From assembly GCA_944389505.1 (NCBI GenBank), contig CALXMP010000011.1, forward strand, positions 1 to 64,000: 64,000 bases of DNA, given 5' to 3'. The position numbers and the translations under genes are program-made. The notes under the pieces are model-generated. The model was not told the DNA's origin. It did no database searches and was given only the letters and a program-made list of their open reading frames with translations. The first letter of the stretch is position 1. The number at the start of each line of letters is the position of its first letter. This document shows positions 46,875 through 56,523 of this stretch, in pieces. This DNA comes from an uncultured Spirochaetaceae bacterium (lineage in GTDB: Bacteria; Spirochaetota; Spirochaetia; Sphaerochaetales; Sphaerochaetaceae).

Positions 46875-49137
46875 TATCTTCTTCTGCGTCTTCTATATCG
46901 CTGCAGTGCTCATTGCTGCAGCAATGGTGTCGACGAAGGGGATAGATATCTCGACAGACCTGATGACGCTTCTTCCGACCAACGGGATTCCGGAGGGACA
47001 TAGCAAGGCGGAGATGCAGATAGCCGAAAGGCAGAATGACAGCGTCAATATCTTTGTATCACATGAGGATTTCAATAAGGCAAAGGAGGGCGCTGAGCTT
47101 CTTTCATCCCAGCTTGAGAGCGAGGGGATTCTCATACCATCGGAAGGAATCTCATTCGATGTATCGCAGTTTGCACCTGTTCTCGGCAGATACAGATACC
47201 AGCTCCTCGATGAGGATACGGTTTCCCGGATAGCAGAGAATCCTGGATCATTCCAGGCCGAATCCCTTTCACGCATCTTCTCAACCTTCTCGCTTTCATC
47301 GATGGATACTCTCGATGAGGATCCCTTCCAGCTTGACAGCATTATGCTATCGAGGCTGATTGCGATGGCATCGTCGCTTTCTCCCTTCATGCCAAAGGAT
47401 GGGGTTCTATCTGCAGAGGAGGATGGCATATGGTATGTGCTTCTGCAGAGAAGGATTGCTCCCGAGCATCTTGATATCTCCAATGCAGGGGGAAGCGGTA
47501 TAAGCATCATCTATGAGAAAGGAGATGCCCTTGAAGAGAGCATCCCAGGCCTTTCCATATATTATTCAGGCCTACCGTTCCATAGCTATGAGAGCGCATC
47601 CTCTGCACAGAGGGAGATAACGATAATCACCACAGCGTCTCTGCTTCTGATAATGCTGATGTTCATCATTCTCTTCAGGAATATCCATGTCGTCGGGCTT
47701 TTCCTGATCAGCACGTTCTTCTCATTCCTCTCCGCCGGTGCGGTGATCCTGATCTTCTTCAGGGAGATCCATATATTAACGCTTATCTTCGGCACCACGC
47801 TCATAGGTACGAGCATCGACTATGCGATACATTACTACCTTGCATATGCGAAGCGTGGAGAAGGCGAGGGGGCTGGGGATGTTTCCTTGAAGCTTGGAAG
47901 GAATCTTCTCACAAGCTTCCTGTCGACTGTGCTGTGCTATCTTCTGATCCTTTTCTCTCCATATTCAATCCTCAGACAGGTAGCTCTCTTCTCATCTGCA
48001 GGCCTTTTCGGAGCGTATATCACTGTCAGGGGATTCTTCCCTGTGATAATCAGGCCATGGATGGTAAAGAGCAATGCTCTTGCCTTCCGCCTTCCGGGAA
48101 TGAGGCCGCACAGGTCTTACATACCGCTGCTTCTCATTGCCTCAGCCCTCATCTTCATCACAGCGCTTCCGAAGGCTGTGATACATAATGACATAACCAG
48201 GTTCTATACCATGAGCCCAAGGCTTCTCGAGAGCGAGATGACTGCCGGCAAGATCATGGGATACACCTCTGTATCCTATACGATAATCGAAGGAGAGGAT
48301 GAGCGCGATGCAAGGGAGAAGGATGCATCATACTCCAAAGCTCTTGATCAGCTTGCTGAAGAGGATGCTATTACAGGGCACTTATCGCTCTCCTCATTCC
48401 TTCCAGCCCCATCGATGCAGGAAAGGAGCCATGATGCATCAATGGCCCTTGTCCCCCTCGTAGAGAGCCAGTGCAGTGCCATCGGCATCGATTCCGGGAA
48501 GGCTATGGATGCTATATCCGCACCTTTGGATATAGCAGATCTTGAAGATCTTCCAGAGCCTATCGAGGCAATGCTGTCCCAGCTCGTGCCAGGAGAGATC
48601 GATGGTAAGTTCTACATTGCTTCGATGCTCTTCGGCGTCAGCGATGGTGCTGCCGTACGGGAGATGACAATGGACCATGATGGAGCATTCTACTTCCAGA
48701 AGAGCACGGATATAAGCATGCAGCTTGATATGCTTACATCCTCGATCCTGAGGATATTCGCTATCGCATCAGCTGCCATATTCATCCTGCTTGCTGTGAT
48801 GTACGGCAGGCGCGGTCTCGCTCTCTTCTCATCTCCGCTGATCATCATTATGTCGACGATAGGGATAGTGGTCTGGACGGGTATGGACCTCGACTTCTTC
48901 TTCGCAGTCGGGCTTCTACTTGTGATAGGACTTGGGCTGGACTACATGGTCTTTGCATCATCCTCCGGAGAGAAGCCGATTATGGCGATAACGCTTTCCT
49001 ATGCGACAACGGCACTGAGCTTCGGCACATTGCTCTTCAGCTCGTTCGGGCCTGTCCATATCTTCGGCGTCGTTGTATTCATAGGGATAACGGCAGCGTA
49101 TATTGCTGCGCTTGGAGCCGGGTATCGGAGAGAATGA
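46846..49137 (+). CDS. MMPL/RND-type lipid exporter (ApeM-like)
   Basis: 763 residues from ATG 46846 (MRKQRFSPSSIFFCVFY); the reading frame starts 36 bases earlier but this start fits better. A first helix, a periplasmic domain of 200 residues, a block of five or six helices near 260-420 including GTTLIGTSIDYAIHYYLAYAKRG, a second periplasmic domain and a second helix block near 630-763 with LLLVIGLGLDYMVFASS. The paired Asp residues in TM helices are as in MMPL proteins. It should export the lipid-linked polyene. Its 3' end overlaps the antisense PPTase by 59 bases. Confidence 0.88.
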   Translation: MRKQRFSPSSIFFCVFYIAAVLIAAAMVSTKGIDISTDLMTLLPTNGIPEGHSKAEMQIAERQNDSVNIFVSHEDFNKAKEGAELLSSQLESEGILIPSEGISFDVSQFAPVLGRYRYQLLDEDTVSRIAENPGSFQAESLSRIFSTFSLSSMDTLDEDPFQLDSIMLSRLIAMASSLSPFMPKDGVLSAEEDGIWYVLLQRRIAPEHLDISNAGGSGISIIYEKGDALEESIPGLSIYYSGLPFHSYESASSAQREITIITTASLLLIMLMFIILFRNIHVVGLFLISTFFSFLSAGAVILIFFREIHILTLIFGTTLIGTSIDYAIHYYLAYAKRGEGEGAGDVSLKLGRNLLTSFLSTVLCYLLILFSPYSILRQVALFSSAGLFGAYITVRGFFPVIIRPWMVKSNALAFRLPGMRPHRSYIPLLLIASALIFITALPKAVIHNDITRFYTMSPRLLESEMTAGKIMGYTSVSYTIIEGEDERDAREKDASYSKALDQLAEEDAITGHLSLSSFLPAPSMQERSHDASMALVPLVESQCSAIGIDSGKAMDAISAPLDIADLEDLPEPIEAMLSQLVPGEIDGKFYIASMLFGVSDGAAVREMTMDHDGAFYFQKSTDISMQLDMLTSSILRIFAIASAAIFILLAVMYGRRGLALFSSPLIIIMSTIGIVVWTGMDLDFFFAVGLLLVIGLGLDYMVFASSSGEKPIMAITLSYATTALSFGTLLFSSFGPVHIFGVVVFIGITAAYIAALGAGYRRE

Positions 49138-49657
49138 GCTCCGTATTCCCTGCAGGATATATTGAAAGGAAATAGCTGTCCGGTCCGTCACTGATGGTCC
49201 AGGATCTGAATAGATGAATCTGCGGCAGAATCGATCCAAGCTGATGGAAGAGGAATATTCCCCGTCCATCGGCTTTCGCAAAGGCTTCCTTCAGCGACCA
49301 CATGAGGAAGAACGGTACAGAGTTCCTCTCCATCCATTCAATCTCATCGCTCTCGAACGCCTTTGCCGCTATCTCATTCTCGGAATACTTCCTGTCGGTT
49401 CTCTGTATATCGCAGCCAACGGAGGGAAGGGAGGAGATGTAGATTGAGATCAGCTTCGAAGAGTGGGAGAGGCTGAATGAACAGTGCCCATCTGCATCAT
49501 ACGGCTTTCCATCCGGAGTGCGCTTTATCACTGCCCCGGATACCCCGCAGAAACGTTCCAGACTATCCCTGATATATGCATCGGAATCCACACCAGCATT
49601 CCTTCTGCTGCAGTAGACAATTCCTTTTTTCTCTATATCATATGAAGAATGAAACAC
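49079..49657 (-). CDS. 4'-Phosphopantetheinyl transferase (Sfp-type)
   Basis: 192 residues with a GTG start at 49657 behind AGGAAT. The Sfp motifs are present: SFSLSHSSKLISI, VGCDIQRTD (about 77-85) and WSLKEAFAKADG (about 118-129), with the Mg-binding Asp and Glu. It would activate the two ACPs. It is the only antisense gene in the forward operon: its 3' end overlaps apeM-like by 59 bases and its 5' end overlaps the following lipoprotein by 9 bases. Confidence 0.88.
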   Translation of the reverse strand: MFHSSYDIEKKGIVYCSRRNAGVDSDAYIRDSLERFCGVSGAVIKRTPDGKPYDADGHCSFSLSHSSKLISIYISSLPSVGCDIQRTDRKYSENEIAAKAFESDEIEWMERNSVPFFLMWSLKEAFAKADGRGIFLFHQLGSILPQIHLFRSWTISDGPDSYFLSIYPAGNTELILSDTRLQAQQYTLPLSL

Positions 49658-50212
49658 AGATTCCTGCCTTTGGCCCTGATAATGGCCATATCGATTATAT
49701 CATGTACATCGACAAGAGGCATCGAGCCAGTCTATATAACCGATGATATCCCATTCATGCTTCTGCCAACAGAGTGCATGGATGGCTCATTCGAGTCCTA
49801 TCAGCTTCTTGACGGAAGCTTCCCAGACGGAAGCTCTGCTGTCATGGAAGCGTATATAATCGCTGATCCAGAGAGAATAGATCTTGTATTCATGGCAAAC
49901 ACAGGGCAGACCATCGCGGAGATCGGATACGCGGAAAGCACAGTGACATTGTCATCGCCATTCATCCCTGCAGGAAGCCTCAAGGCGGAGTATATCATTG
50001 CCGATATCCAGTTCGCGCTATACAGGAATGATGCTGTCGCTGCAGCGCTTTCAGCATGCGGTCTCGACTTCAGCGAGGAGAGTGCTGATGGACTGTACAG
50101 AAGGACGATCTCCCATAATGGTTCCCTTATATGGGAGATGACTGTATCGGGAAATGAGACTGTGGTTGTCAATCATCTCAGAGACTACAGATATGGTATA
50201 ATCTCGCTGTGA
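49649..50212 (+). CDS. DUF3261-type lipoprotein (ApeN-like)
   Basis: 187 residues with lipobox IISC and Cys19. The rest is a small beta-rich domain with LLPTECMDGSFESYQLLDGSF. A lipoprotein of this size and position occurs in aryl-polyene clusters between exporter and ketosynthase, where it may serve the outer-membrane end of export. It overlaps the ketosynthase by 4 bases (GTGA). Confidence 0.7.
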   Translation: MKHRFLPLALIMAISIISCTSTRGIEPVYITDDIPFMLLPTECMDGSFESYQLLDGSFPDGSSAVMEAYIIADPERIDLVFMANTGQTIAEIGYAESTVTLSSPFIPAGSLKAEYIIADIQFALYRNDAVAAALSACGLDFSEESADGLYRRTISHNGSLIWEMTVSGNETVVVNHLRDYRYGIISL

Positions 50213-51357
50213 AAAAACGGTATCATATCTCCAGACCGGTACTCGTAGGAGCTGCTGGCAGCAATACAGATGAATTCATGCGTACTGTTCTCAGCGGCTC
50301 ATGGGAATGCATGAAAAGGAGCATGAAGGGCCATCTAATCGCAGAGTCCGACCATGACAGGGACTCTGTATCTGCCTCGCTCCTTGAAGCGTCTCTCAGG
50401 CTTCTCAGCGATGATGCGTCGCTTGTTCTCTCGCGCTTCACTCCGGACCGGATCGGTGTTGTGCTCGGTGCATGCGATTATGGCAGCTCTGCTTCCTGGA
50501 AGGCCCATATGGCATTCATAGAGACTGGGAGCTTCGGCTCATATGATATAAATACGCAGAATCCTGCCTCTCAGCTTGAGATAATCAAAAAGCGCTTTGG
50601 ATTCCAAGGACCTTCATTTACCGTTGCCTCTGCATGCTCATCTGGCGCTCAGGCGATAATCCGTGCAATCGACCTTCTTGAGGCGGGCTATGCCGATGCC
50701 GTCCTTGCAGGTGGAATTGATATCGCGAGTGATATCATCGAAGATGGCTTTACAGCCCTTACCGCGATAAGCGACGGACATACGAATCCATTCAGCAGAA
50801 ACAGGGATGGGATCAATCTTGGTGATGGTGCAGGCTTCATGTTCATAACAAAGGAGAGAATCTTCCCGTTCCCTGTATCGGTGACAGGCTTTTCCGAATC
50901 ATCCGATGGATACAATATGACAAGCCCGGAGCCTTCAGGCGAGGTTGTCGCTGTCACACTCAGGGGTGCCCTTTCCATGGCAGAGCTTGCGCCTGAGGAT
51001 ATAGGGTATATCAATCTTCATGGGACGGGGACGCATGACAATGACATGATGGAATCAAGAGCTGTCCATGCCGTCTTCCCTGAATCAGTTCCTGTCTCCA
51101 GTACGAAACCCGTAACAGGCCATACGCTCGGCGCAGCAGGTGCTATCGAGGCAGGAATCGCTGCAATGACAATCGCATCCCCGCAGCCTGCGCTCCTTCC
51201 TCCACATATCTTCGACGGGGAGGAGGATCCAGAGCTTCCGCACCTCCATTTCGCAGGAATAGGTGAGAAGTCCTCTGTTACGGCCGCAATATCCTCATCA
51301 TTTGCATTCGGAGGGTGCAATGCTGTAATCTTATTGGAGAGGGATGAGAATGAATGA
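50209..51357 (+). CDS. Beta-ketoacyl synthase (ApeO-like)
   Basis: 382 residues, GTG start overlapping the lipoprotein stop. Active-site residues: Cys in VASACSSGAQA (about 144), His in LHGTGTHDND (about 272) and His in PVTGHTLGAAGAIEAG (about 305). The thiolase fold is full length for KSs of this cluster. In E. coli, ApeO works with the ApeC chain-length factor; the ApeC-like gene is on the opposite operon here. Confidence 0.92.
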   Translation: MKKRYHISRPVLVGAAGSNTDEFMRTVLSGSWECMKRSMKGHLIAESDHDRDSVSASLLEASLRLLSDDASLVLSRFTPDRIGVVLGACDYGSSASWKAHMAFIETGSFGSYDINTQNPASQLEIIKKRFGFQGPSFTVASACSSGAQAIIRAIDLLEAGYADAVLAGGIDIASDIIEDGFTALTAISDGHTNPFSRNRDGINLGDGAGFMFITKERIFPFPVSVTGFSESSDGYNMTSPEPSGEVVAVTLRGALSMAELAPEDIGYINLHGTGTHDNDMMESRAVHAVFPESVPVSSTKPVTGHTLGAAGAIEAGIAAMTIASPQPALLPPHIFDGEEDPELPHLHFAGIGEKSSVTAAISSSFAFGGCNAVILLERDENE

Positions 51358-51802
51358 TGTGATTCTGCCGCTTACCGGCAGAGAGAATGTTGCGGCGATT
51401 GTTCCGCATAGGAATGATATGCTTCTTCTTGATGGAATTGAAGCATTCGGGGATGGGAGTCTGAAGGCATCTGCTGTCATTTCTGAGTCTCCCTTCCTCC
51501 GCCAGGGCAGAGCTCCTTCATATATAGCATTTGAGCTTATAGCGCAGTCAATCAGCGCATACTCCTATCTCAGAGGCCTCCGCAATGGGGATGAGCCTCT
51601 TATAGGATTCATACTGCGCGTTTCCGACTTCACCATTTCCAGGCCTTTCCTGGCTGATGGCTCTGAGGTTGATATCTCAATACACGAAGACTGCGCGCTC
51701 GGTGATGATCTATATAGCTTCACTGGAAGCGTCTCATCCGATGGCGAGGAGATCGCATCGGGAAGGCTTCTCGTGATGTGTTCAGAGAATGGGGGAATAT
51801 GA
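51344..51802 (+). CDS. Hotdog dehydratase (ApeP-like)
   Basis: 152 residues. IVPHRNDMLLLDGIEAF holds the predicted His of a FabA/FabZ-like site, and PSYIAFELIAQSISAYSYLRG is the long hotdog helix with the acidic residue. It partners with ApeI in known systems. Overlaps the KS by 14 bases and the ketoreductase by 4 bases (ATGA). Confidence 0.85.
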   Translation: MRMNDVILPLTGRENVAAIVPHRNDMLLLDGIEAFGDGSLKASAVISESPFLRQGRAPSYIAFELIAQSISAYSYLRGLRNGDEPLIGFILRVSDFTISRPFLADGSEVDISIHEDCALGDDLYSFTGSVSSDGEEIASGRLLVMCSENGGI

Positions 51803-52527
51803 TGGATAAGAGTGTTCTCGTAACGGGAGCCGTCAGGGGAATCGGCAGGGCGATTGCGCTCCGCCTCGCATCTGATGGATACAATGTAGTTCTGAACTGC
51901 AGGCCCGGAAGGGAGGAAGCTGCAGAGCTTCTTGCTGAAGAGATAAGGAATAACGGGGGTTCATGCTCCATCCTTCCTTTTGATATCTCATCGAGGGAAG
52001 GGACGAAGAAGGCGATTGAGGGATATCTTGCCGATAATCCCGTCTTCTGGGGTGTAGTGCTTAATGCCGGGATATGCCGGGACAATGTCTTTGCGGCTAT
52101 GACTGGCGAGAACTGGGATGACGTCATACATACCAATCTTGATGGATTCTTCAATGTCCTGAGCCCTATCATGCTTCCTCTATGCAGGAAGCGTCGTGGC
52201 AGGATCGTAGCCGTATCATCGGTATCGGGGATCATCGGCAACAGGGGACAGGTGAACTACAGCGCTTCGAAAGCCGGTATAATCGGTGCTTCGAAAGCGC
52301 TTGCGGCGGAGCTTGCATCGAGGAGCATAACGGTCAACGTCATCGCTCCGGGGATTATCGAGACCGATATGATTGAGGGAATCCCCGTGGAGGAGATGCT
52401 AAAGGCTGTGCCTATGAAGCGTCTTGGAAAGCCTGAGGAGATTGCGGCGCTCGCATCATTCCTCCTTTCCGAGGATGCAGGATATATCACACGGCAGGTG
52501 ATTTCAGTCAATGGGGGACTATGTTGA
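51799..52527 (+). CDS. 3-Ketoacyl-ACP reductase (FabG/ApeQ-like)
   Basis: 242 residues, short-chain dehydrogenase. Nucleotide site TGAVRGIGRAIALRL at 8-22, VLNAGICRD near 83, catalytic Ser in VSSVSG, Y-x3-K in NYSASKAG near 152-157, and IAPGIIETDM near 182. ATG 51799 is chosen over an upstream GTG since it gives the standard SDR N-terminus. It reduces the beta-keto group during each cycle. Confidence 0.92.
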   Translation: MMDKSVLVTGAVRGIGRAIALRLASDGYNVVLNCRPGREEAAELLAEEIRNNGGSCSILPFDISSREGTKKAIEGYLADNPVFWGVVLNAGICRDNVFAAMTGENWDDVIHTNLDGFFNVLSPIMLPLCRKRRGRIVAVSSVSGIIGNRGQVNYSASKAGIIGASKALAAELASRSITVNVIAPGIIETDMIEGIPVEEMLKAVPMKRLGKPEEIAALASFLLSEDAGYITRQVISVNGGLC

Positions 52528-53741
52528 GACGTGTTGTTGTAACTGGAGGAAGCATCGTATCGGCACTCGGAAGTGATGACGATGCAGTCTGGGCTTCACT
52601 GAGGAAACTTGAGAATAAAATCGCTGTAATGGATAGCTGGAAGGAGTATGAAGGACTCCGCCCAATGCTTGCTGCTCCTGTCACCGAATCGCTCCCGCAA
52701 TATCCGAGGAAGGATGTCCGCGGAATGGGAAGGGTTGCACTTCTGGCGCTTACCGCAACGGAGGATGCTCTCAGGAAAGCGGGGCTGAAGGATGATCCTG
52801 TCCTCAAGTCAGGTAGGACTGGAATAGCATATGGCTCATCATCAGGAAGCATCGAGGCACTGCTAGGCTTCTATGAACTTCTTGCGAACAAGAGCACGAA
52901 GAAGATATCTGCAACGACATACATAAAGAGCATGCCGCAGACATGTGCTGCCAATCTATCCGTATACTATGGCCTTACAGGAAGGCTTATATCGACGAAT
53001 ACGGCATGTACCTCCGGCAGTATTTCCATAGGCTATGCCTATGAAGCGATAGCATCGGGAAAGCAGGATGTGATGATCGTTGGGGGCGCTGAGGAGCTCA
53101 GTGCTGCGGATGCTGCTGTATTCGACAGCCTTTTCTCCGCATCGACGCGGAACGATGAGCCATCGCTTACCCCACGCGCATACGATGCTGACAGGGATGG
53201 GCTTGTCGTGGGCGAGGGAGCTGGTACGCTCATCCTTGAATCCTATGAGAGCGCTGTTGCACGCAATGCGGAGATCTATGGTGAGATTGTCGGATTCGCT
53301 ACGAATACCGATGGTGTCCATATAACACATCCCAACAGGGATACGATTGCCCAGGTAATGAGGGATTCGCTTAAGAGCGCAGGACTTGAGCCTGGTGATA
53401 TCTCATACGTCAATACACATGGCACTGCAACGATATCAGGGGATGTGGTAGAGACGAATGCAATGCACGATGTCTTCGGGCCTGGCATTCCATGCTCAAC
53501 CCTCAAGAGCTATATCGGGCACACCCTTGGTGCATGCGGCGCGATTGAGGCATGGGTGACACTGATGATGCAGAGGAAGGGATGGTTCTGTCCAAATCTC
53601 AATCTTGTCAATGTCGATCCGGAATGCGCAGATCTCGGGTACATAACTGGAAGCGGGATGGATCTCGATGCAGAGTATGTCATGTCGAATAACTTTGCAT
53701 TCGGAGGCATCAACACCTCCCTCATCTTCAGAAAGATATGA
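52521..53741 (+). CDS. Beta-ketoacyl synthase (ApeR-like, FabF type)
   Basis: 406 residues, the full KS length. Cys in TNTACTSGSISI (about 164), His in VNTHGTATISGD (about 300) and His in YIGHTLGACGAIEA (about 335). In E. coli ApeR acts as homodimer in the first elongations. It overlaps the ketoreductase by 7 bases and the carboxyltransferase by 4. Confidence 0.92.
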   Translation: MLRRVVVTGGSIVSALGSDDDAVWASLRKLENKIAVMDSWKEYEGLRPMLAAPVTESLPQYPRKDVRGMGRVALLALTATEDALRKAGLKDDPVLKSGRTGIAYGSSSGSIEALLGFYELLANKSTKKISATTYIKSMPQTCAANLSVYYGLTGRLISTNTACTSGSISIGYAYEAIASGKQDVMIVGGAEELSAADAAVFDSLFSASTRNDEPSLTPRAYDADRDGLVVGEGAGTLILESYESAVARNAEIYGEIVGFATNTDGVHITHPNRDTIAQVMRDSLKSAGLEPGDISYVNTHGTATISGDVVETNAMHDVFGPGIPCSTLKSYIGHTLGACGAIEAWVTLMMQRKGWFCPNLNLVNVDPECADLGYITGSGMDLDAEYVMSNNFAFGGINTSLIFRKI

Positions 53742-55129
53742 AGAGCTACGATAAGCTTTCAGCCATGAGAGCTGGAAGCAGGGGAGAGGGACGCGGCGGA
53801 AGGCTCTCAGCATATGAGCGCATTCTGCTGCTTACCGATGAGGGATCATTCCATGAAGTCCACCGTTTCGCTTCCGGAAGCAGCGGGAAGGCTGGCGATG
53901 GTGTAATAACTGGCTTCGGTACGGTCGATGGCCGTACGGTCTTCATCTCCTCCGATGATTTCTCTATAGCCGGAGGTTCCCTCGGCTCGGTCCATGCACG
54001 GAAGATAATGGATATCATGGACAGGGCCTTCAATGCCCGTGCCCCATATATCGCCATCCATGATACAGGAGGAGCAAGGATCGAGGAGGGCATCAGGTCG
54101 CTTGCGGGCTATGGCGGGATATTCCGCAGGAATGTAGAGTATAAAGGGAAGATTCCCCAGGTTGCTCTCATCCTTGGTCCTGCTGCAGGCGGGGCAAGCT
54201 ATTCCCCTGCGCTGATGGATGCGATATTCCTCTCCAAGAAGCATGCAAGGATGTTCCTTACCGGCCCCGATGTCACAAAGAAGGTCACATTCGAGGAGCA
54301 TACTGCGGAGGAGCTTGGAGGATGGCGCCTCCATATGAGGGAGAGCGGTGTTGCCCATTATGCATATGATGATGAGAAGTCCTGCATTGAAGGCGTAAGA
54401 CGCTATCTATCATATTACTCCGATTCATCAGCTGAAATCATGTGCGGAGATCAGTCAGCGCTTTCTGCCATTCTTCCGGAGGAGAGCAGGAAGCCCTATG
54501 ATATGCATAGAATCATAGAGACCATCTTCGACAGCGGGAGCATCATGGAAGAGAGGGCGGAGTATGCACAGAATGCAATCACAGCGCTTGCCTGTCTCGA
54601 TGGAAGGACTGTCGGTATAGTTGCGGATAATCCGATGCATATCGCAGGTTCCCTTGATATCAATGCATCGTACAAGATCTCCTCATTCATCGATTTCTGC
54701 TCAGGAGCAGGTTTCCCTGTGATTACATTTGTCGATGTTCCAGCCTTCATGCCGGGCATCGGCCAGGAATCCGGAGGGATAATAAGGCATGGCGCATCAA
54801 TCATCAGATCGTATGTCTCCGCATCCGTTCCGCTTCTGACTGTCATAGTCCGCAAAGCATACGGAGGCGCATATATAGCGATGGGATCAAAGAGCCTCGG
54901 CGCTGACTTCGTCTATGCATGGCCCTCTGCAGAGATTGCGGTAATGGGAAAGGATGGGGCGAAGGAGATACTCAGGAAGAAGCATCCGGATGCGGATGAG
55001 GCTGAGCTTAAGAACTATCTCCCAGGCATGGATCCATGGTCTGCGGAGAATGCGCTCCAGGTCGATGAGGTGATACTCCCAGAGGAGACCAGGGAGCGGC
55101 TCACCACAGCACTCAGAGCGCTGTCATAG
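53738..55129 (+). CDS. Acyl-CoA carboxyltransferase (PccB/AccD-like) attached to the polyene operon
   Basis: 463 residues of the PF01039 carboxyltransferase family, with two crotonase-like halves. N half: AYIAIHDTGGARIEEGIRSL and ILGPAAGGASYSPALMD (acyl-CoA oxyanion Gly pair). C half: GFPVITFVDVPAFMPG and RKAYGGAYIAMGSKSLGADF. It is about 50 residues shorter than typical PccB. It overlaps the ketosynthase by 4 bases, so it is co-translated. No biotin carboxylase or biotin carrier gene is visible in the window. It could make malonyl-CoA for the polyene with partners elsewhere; it is not a standard ape gene to my knowledge. Confidence 0.88.
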   Translation: MKSYDKLSAMRAGSRGEGRGGRLSAYERILLLTDEGSFHEVHRFASGSSGKAGDGVITGFGTVDGRTVFISSDDFSIAGGSLGSVHARKIMDIMDRAFNARAPYIAIHDTGGARIEEGIRSLAGYGGIFRRNVEYKGKIPQVALILGPAAGGASYSPALMDAIFLSKKHARMFLTGPDVTKKVTFEEHTAEELGGWRLHMRESGVAHYAYDDEKSCIEGVRRYLSYYSDSSAEIMCGDQSALSAILPEESRKPYDMHRIIETIFDSGSIMEERAEYAQNAITALACLDGRTVGIVADNPMHIAGSLDINASYKISSFIDFCSGAGFPVITFVDVPAFMPGIGQESGGIIRHGASIIRSYVSASVPLLTVIVRKAYGGAYIAMGSKSLGADFVYAWPSAEIAVMGKDGAKEILRKKHPDADEAELKNYLPGMDPWSAENALQVDEVILPEETRERLTTALRALS

Positions 55130-55891
55130 GTTCTCGCTTCCTGCTTCCTTCCGGAAGAACGCCTCCATATCATCTGTAAGGTTTATGGCATCGCTTCTTG
55201 GATTGCCTGTATCGTACCCTGCAGGATCGAATACCTTGTCCGGGCGTCTTATTGTATAGATGTACCTGCCTGTATCGTTGACTGAATAGAAGTGGTTCTT
55301 CTTCCTCAGCCCATCCTTGCTGTTTCCCCCGATTATTACAGGGACGATCTCAGCTCCTGTATAGAGCGAGATATATGCTGTACCGCGCTTGAGGTTTATC
55401 TGGATATTCTTCTTCGTGCGAGTGCCCTCTGGGAAGATAATCAGCGTATTCCCCGCATCAAGCGACTTCCTGCAGTCCTCCTTCAGCGTATCGAAGTCCT
55501 CGCTGTTGACGATATAAAGGGCTCTGACGATGAAGCCTGTGACAGTCCTCGTAAGTGCTCCGCGGACGATGCAGTCAGCTCCAGGAATCAGGGCGAACAT
55601 TATGACGACATCGAATAGCGATGGATGGTTCGGCGATACGATCTTCCCTCCAAGGTCGGAGAAATCTGGGAGGGGCTTCTCGATCTCCAGAAGCCTTATT
55701 GCCTTGCACATGGAGATGAACGCCCTGTGTGAATAGGTTATGGTGAGCCTTCCTACATGCCTGAACCTTGATGCAGGATGTATAAGGATGCGCTCTGCGG
55801 GAAGGATTATCAGCCCAATGATAAGCGAGCCCACTCCGAAAACGAGGTAGGCAAATGATTTTCTTATAGACCAGAGAAATCTCAAATCCAT
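55124..55891 (-). CDS. 1-Acyl-glycerol-3-phosphate-type acyltransferase (ApeD-like)
   Basis: 255 residues. One membrane helix (about 14-34), catalytic motif as SPNHPSLFDVVIM (H-x4-D, about 88-100), then IIFPEGTRTKKNI near 153. It belongs to the PlsC superfamily. Last gene of the convergent A-B-C-D operon; its stop overlaps the carboxyltransferase end by 6 bases and its start overlaps the CLF-like gene by 10. Confidence 0.9.
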   Translation of the reverse strand: MDLRFLWSIRKSFAYLVFGVGSLIIGLIILPAERILIHPASRFRHVGRLTITYSHRAFISMCKAIRLLEIEKPLPDFSDLGGKIVSPNHPSLFDVVIMFALIPGADCIVRGALTRTVTGFIVRALYIVNSEDFDTLKEDCRKSLDAGNTLIIFPEGTRTKKNIQINLKRGTAYISLYTGAEIVPVIIGGNSKDGLRKKNHFYSVNDTGRYIYTIRRPDKVFDPAGYDTGNPRSDAINLTDDMEAFFRKEAGSENL

Positions 55892-56523
55892 GCCTCCGGA
55901 AAGCTATCGATAAGATACCTTGCAAGGTCTGCGGGCTGGATATCCGTATTGGAAGGAAAGACCCCATCTCCGGAGGAGATCCTTATCCCTATGACCATAG
56001 GCTCAGGGATCCATCCGGCATATGGCCTGTACTCATCCGGCATTCTCTCATCTGCATAGATCAGGAGAGAAGAAGATAGGCGTCCTGATGCTATCGGTGC
56101 GCTCCCTGCCTTAAAGAGCGCATTGATCACATTGTCCTTTCCGGGGAATATGACCGAGTAGGGTGTGTGGGATTTCTCCAGTATTGTCGCCTCCGCAGCG
56201 GGAGCGTTGAATACGGATAGGGAGAAAGCCGCAGGCTTCACCTCTCCCTCCTTGATATGCATCATGTTGAGCTTGAGCTGGCTGTTCATCTCCCCGTAGA
56301 CAGAGGAAAGAAGGATGCAGCCGGCATCAGGGCCAAGCTCATGGACAGCATATGCAGTCATACGCGTAAGCTGGCTAAGGCGCCTGATGGCAATAGGAGA
56401 GGCAAATGAGAGCTTAGGTGAAAGGGACGAATCCTCAATCACCTTCGAGCCATTCCTCCATTCGATCCAGCTTTCATGATTCTCAACCCCAGGGGCCCAG
56501 AGAACGAAAGAATCGATCTTCAA
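55882..56523 (-). CDS. Ketosynthase-like chain-length factor fragment (ApeC-like)
   Basis: 213 residues of the Ketoacyl-synt_2 (PF13723) type: SFVLWAPGVENHESWIEWRNG at the start and PAAFSLSVFNAPAAEATILEK in the middle. It corresponds to the N-terminal half of a KS without catalytic Cys or His. In E. coli, ApeC forms a heterodimer with ApeO. It overlaps the methyltransferase by 4 bases. Confidence 0.85.
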   Translation of the reverse strand: MKIDSFVLWAPGVENHESWIEWRNGSKVIEDSSLSPKLSFASPIAIRRLSQLTRMTAYAVHELGPDAGCILLSSVYGEMNSQLKLNMMHIKEGEVKPAAFSLSVFNAPAAEATILEKSHTPYSVIFPGKDNVINALFKAGSAPIASGRLSSSLLIYADERMPDEYRPYAGWIPEPMVIGIRISSGDGVFPSNTDIQPADLARYLIDSFPEAWI

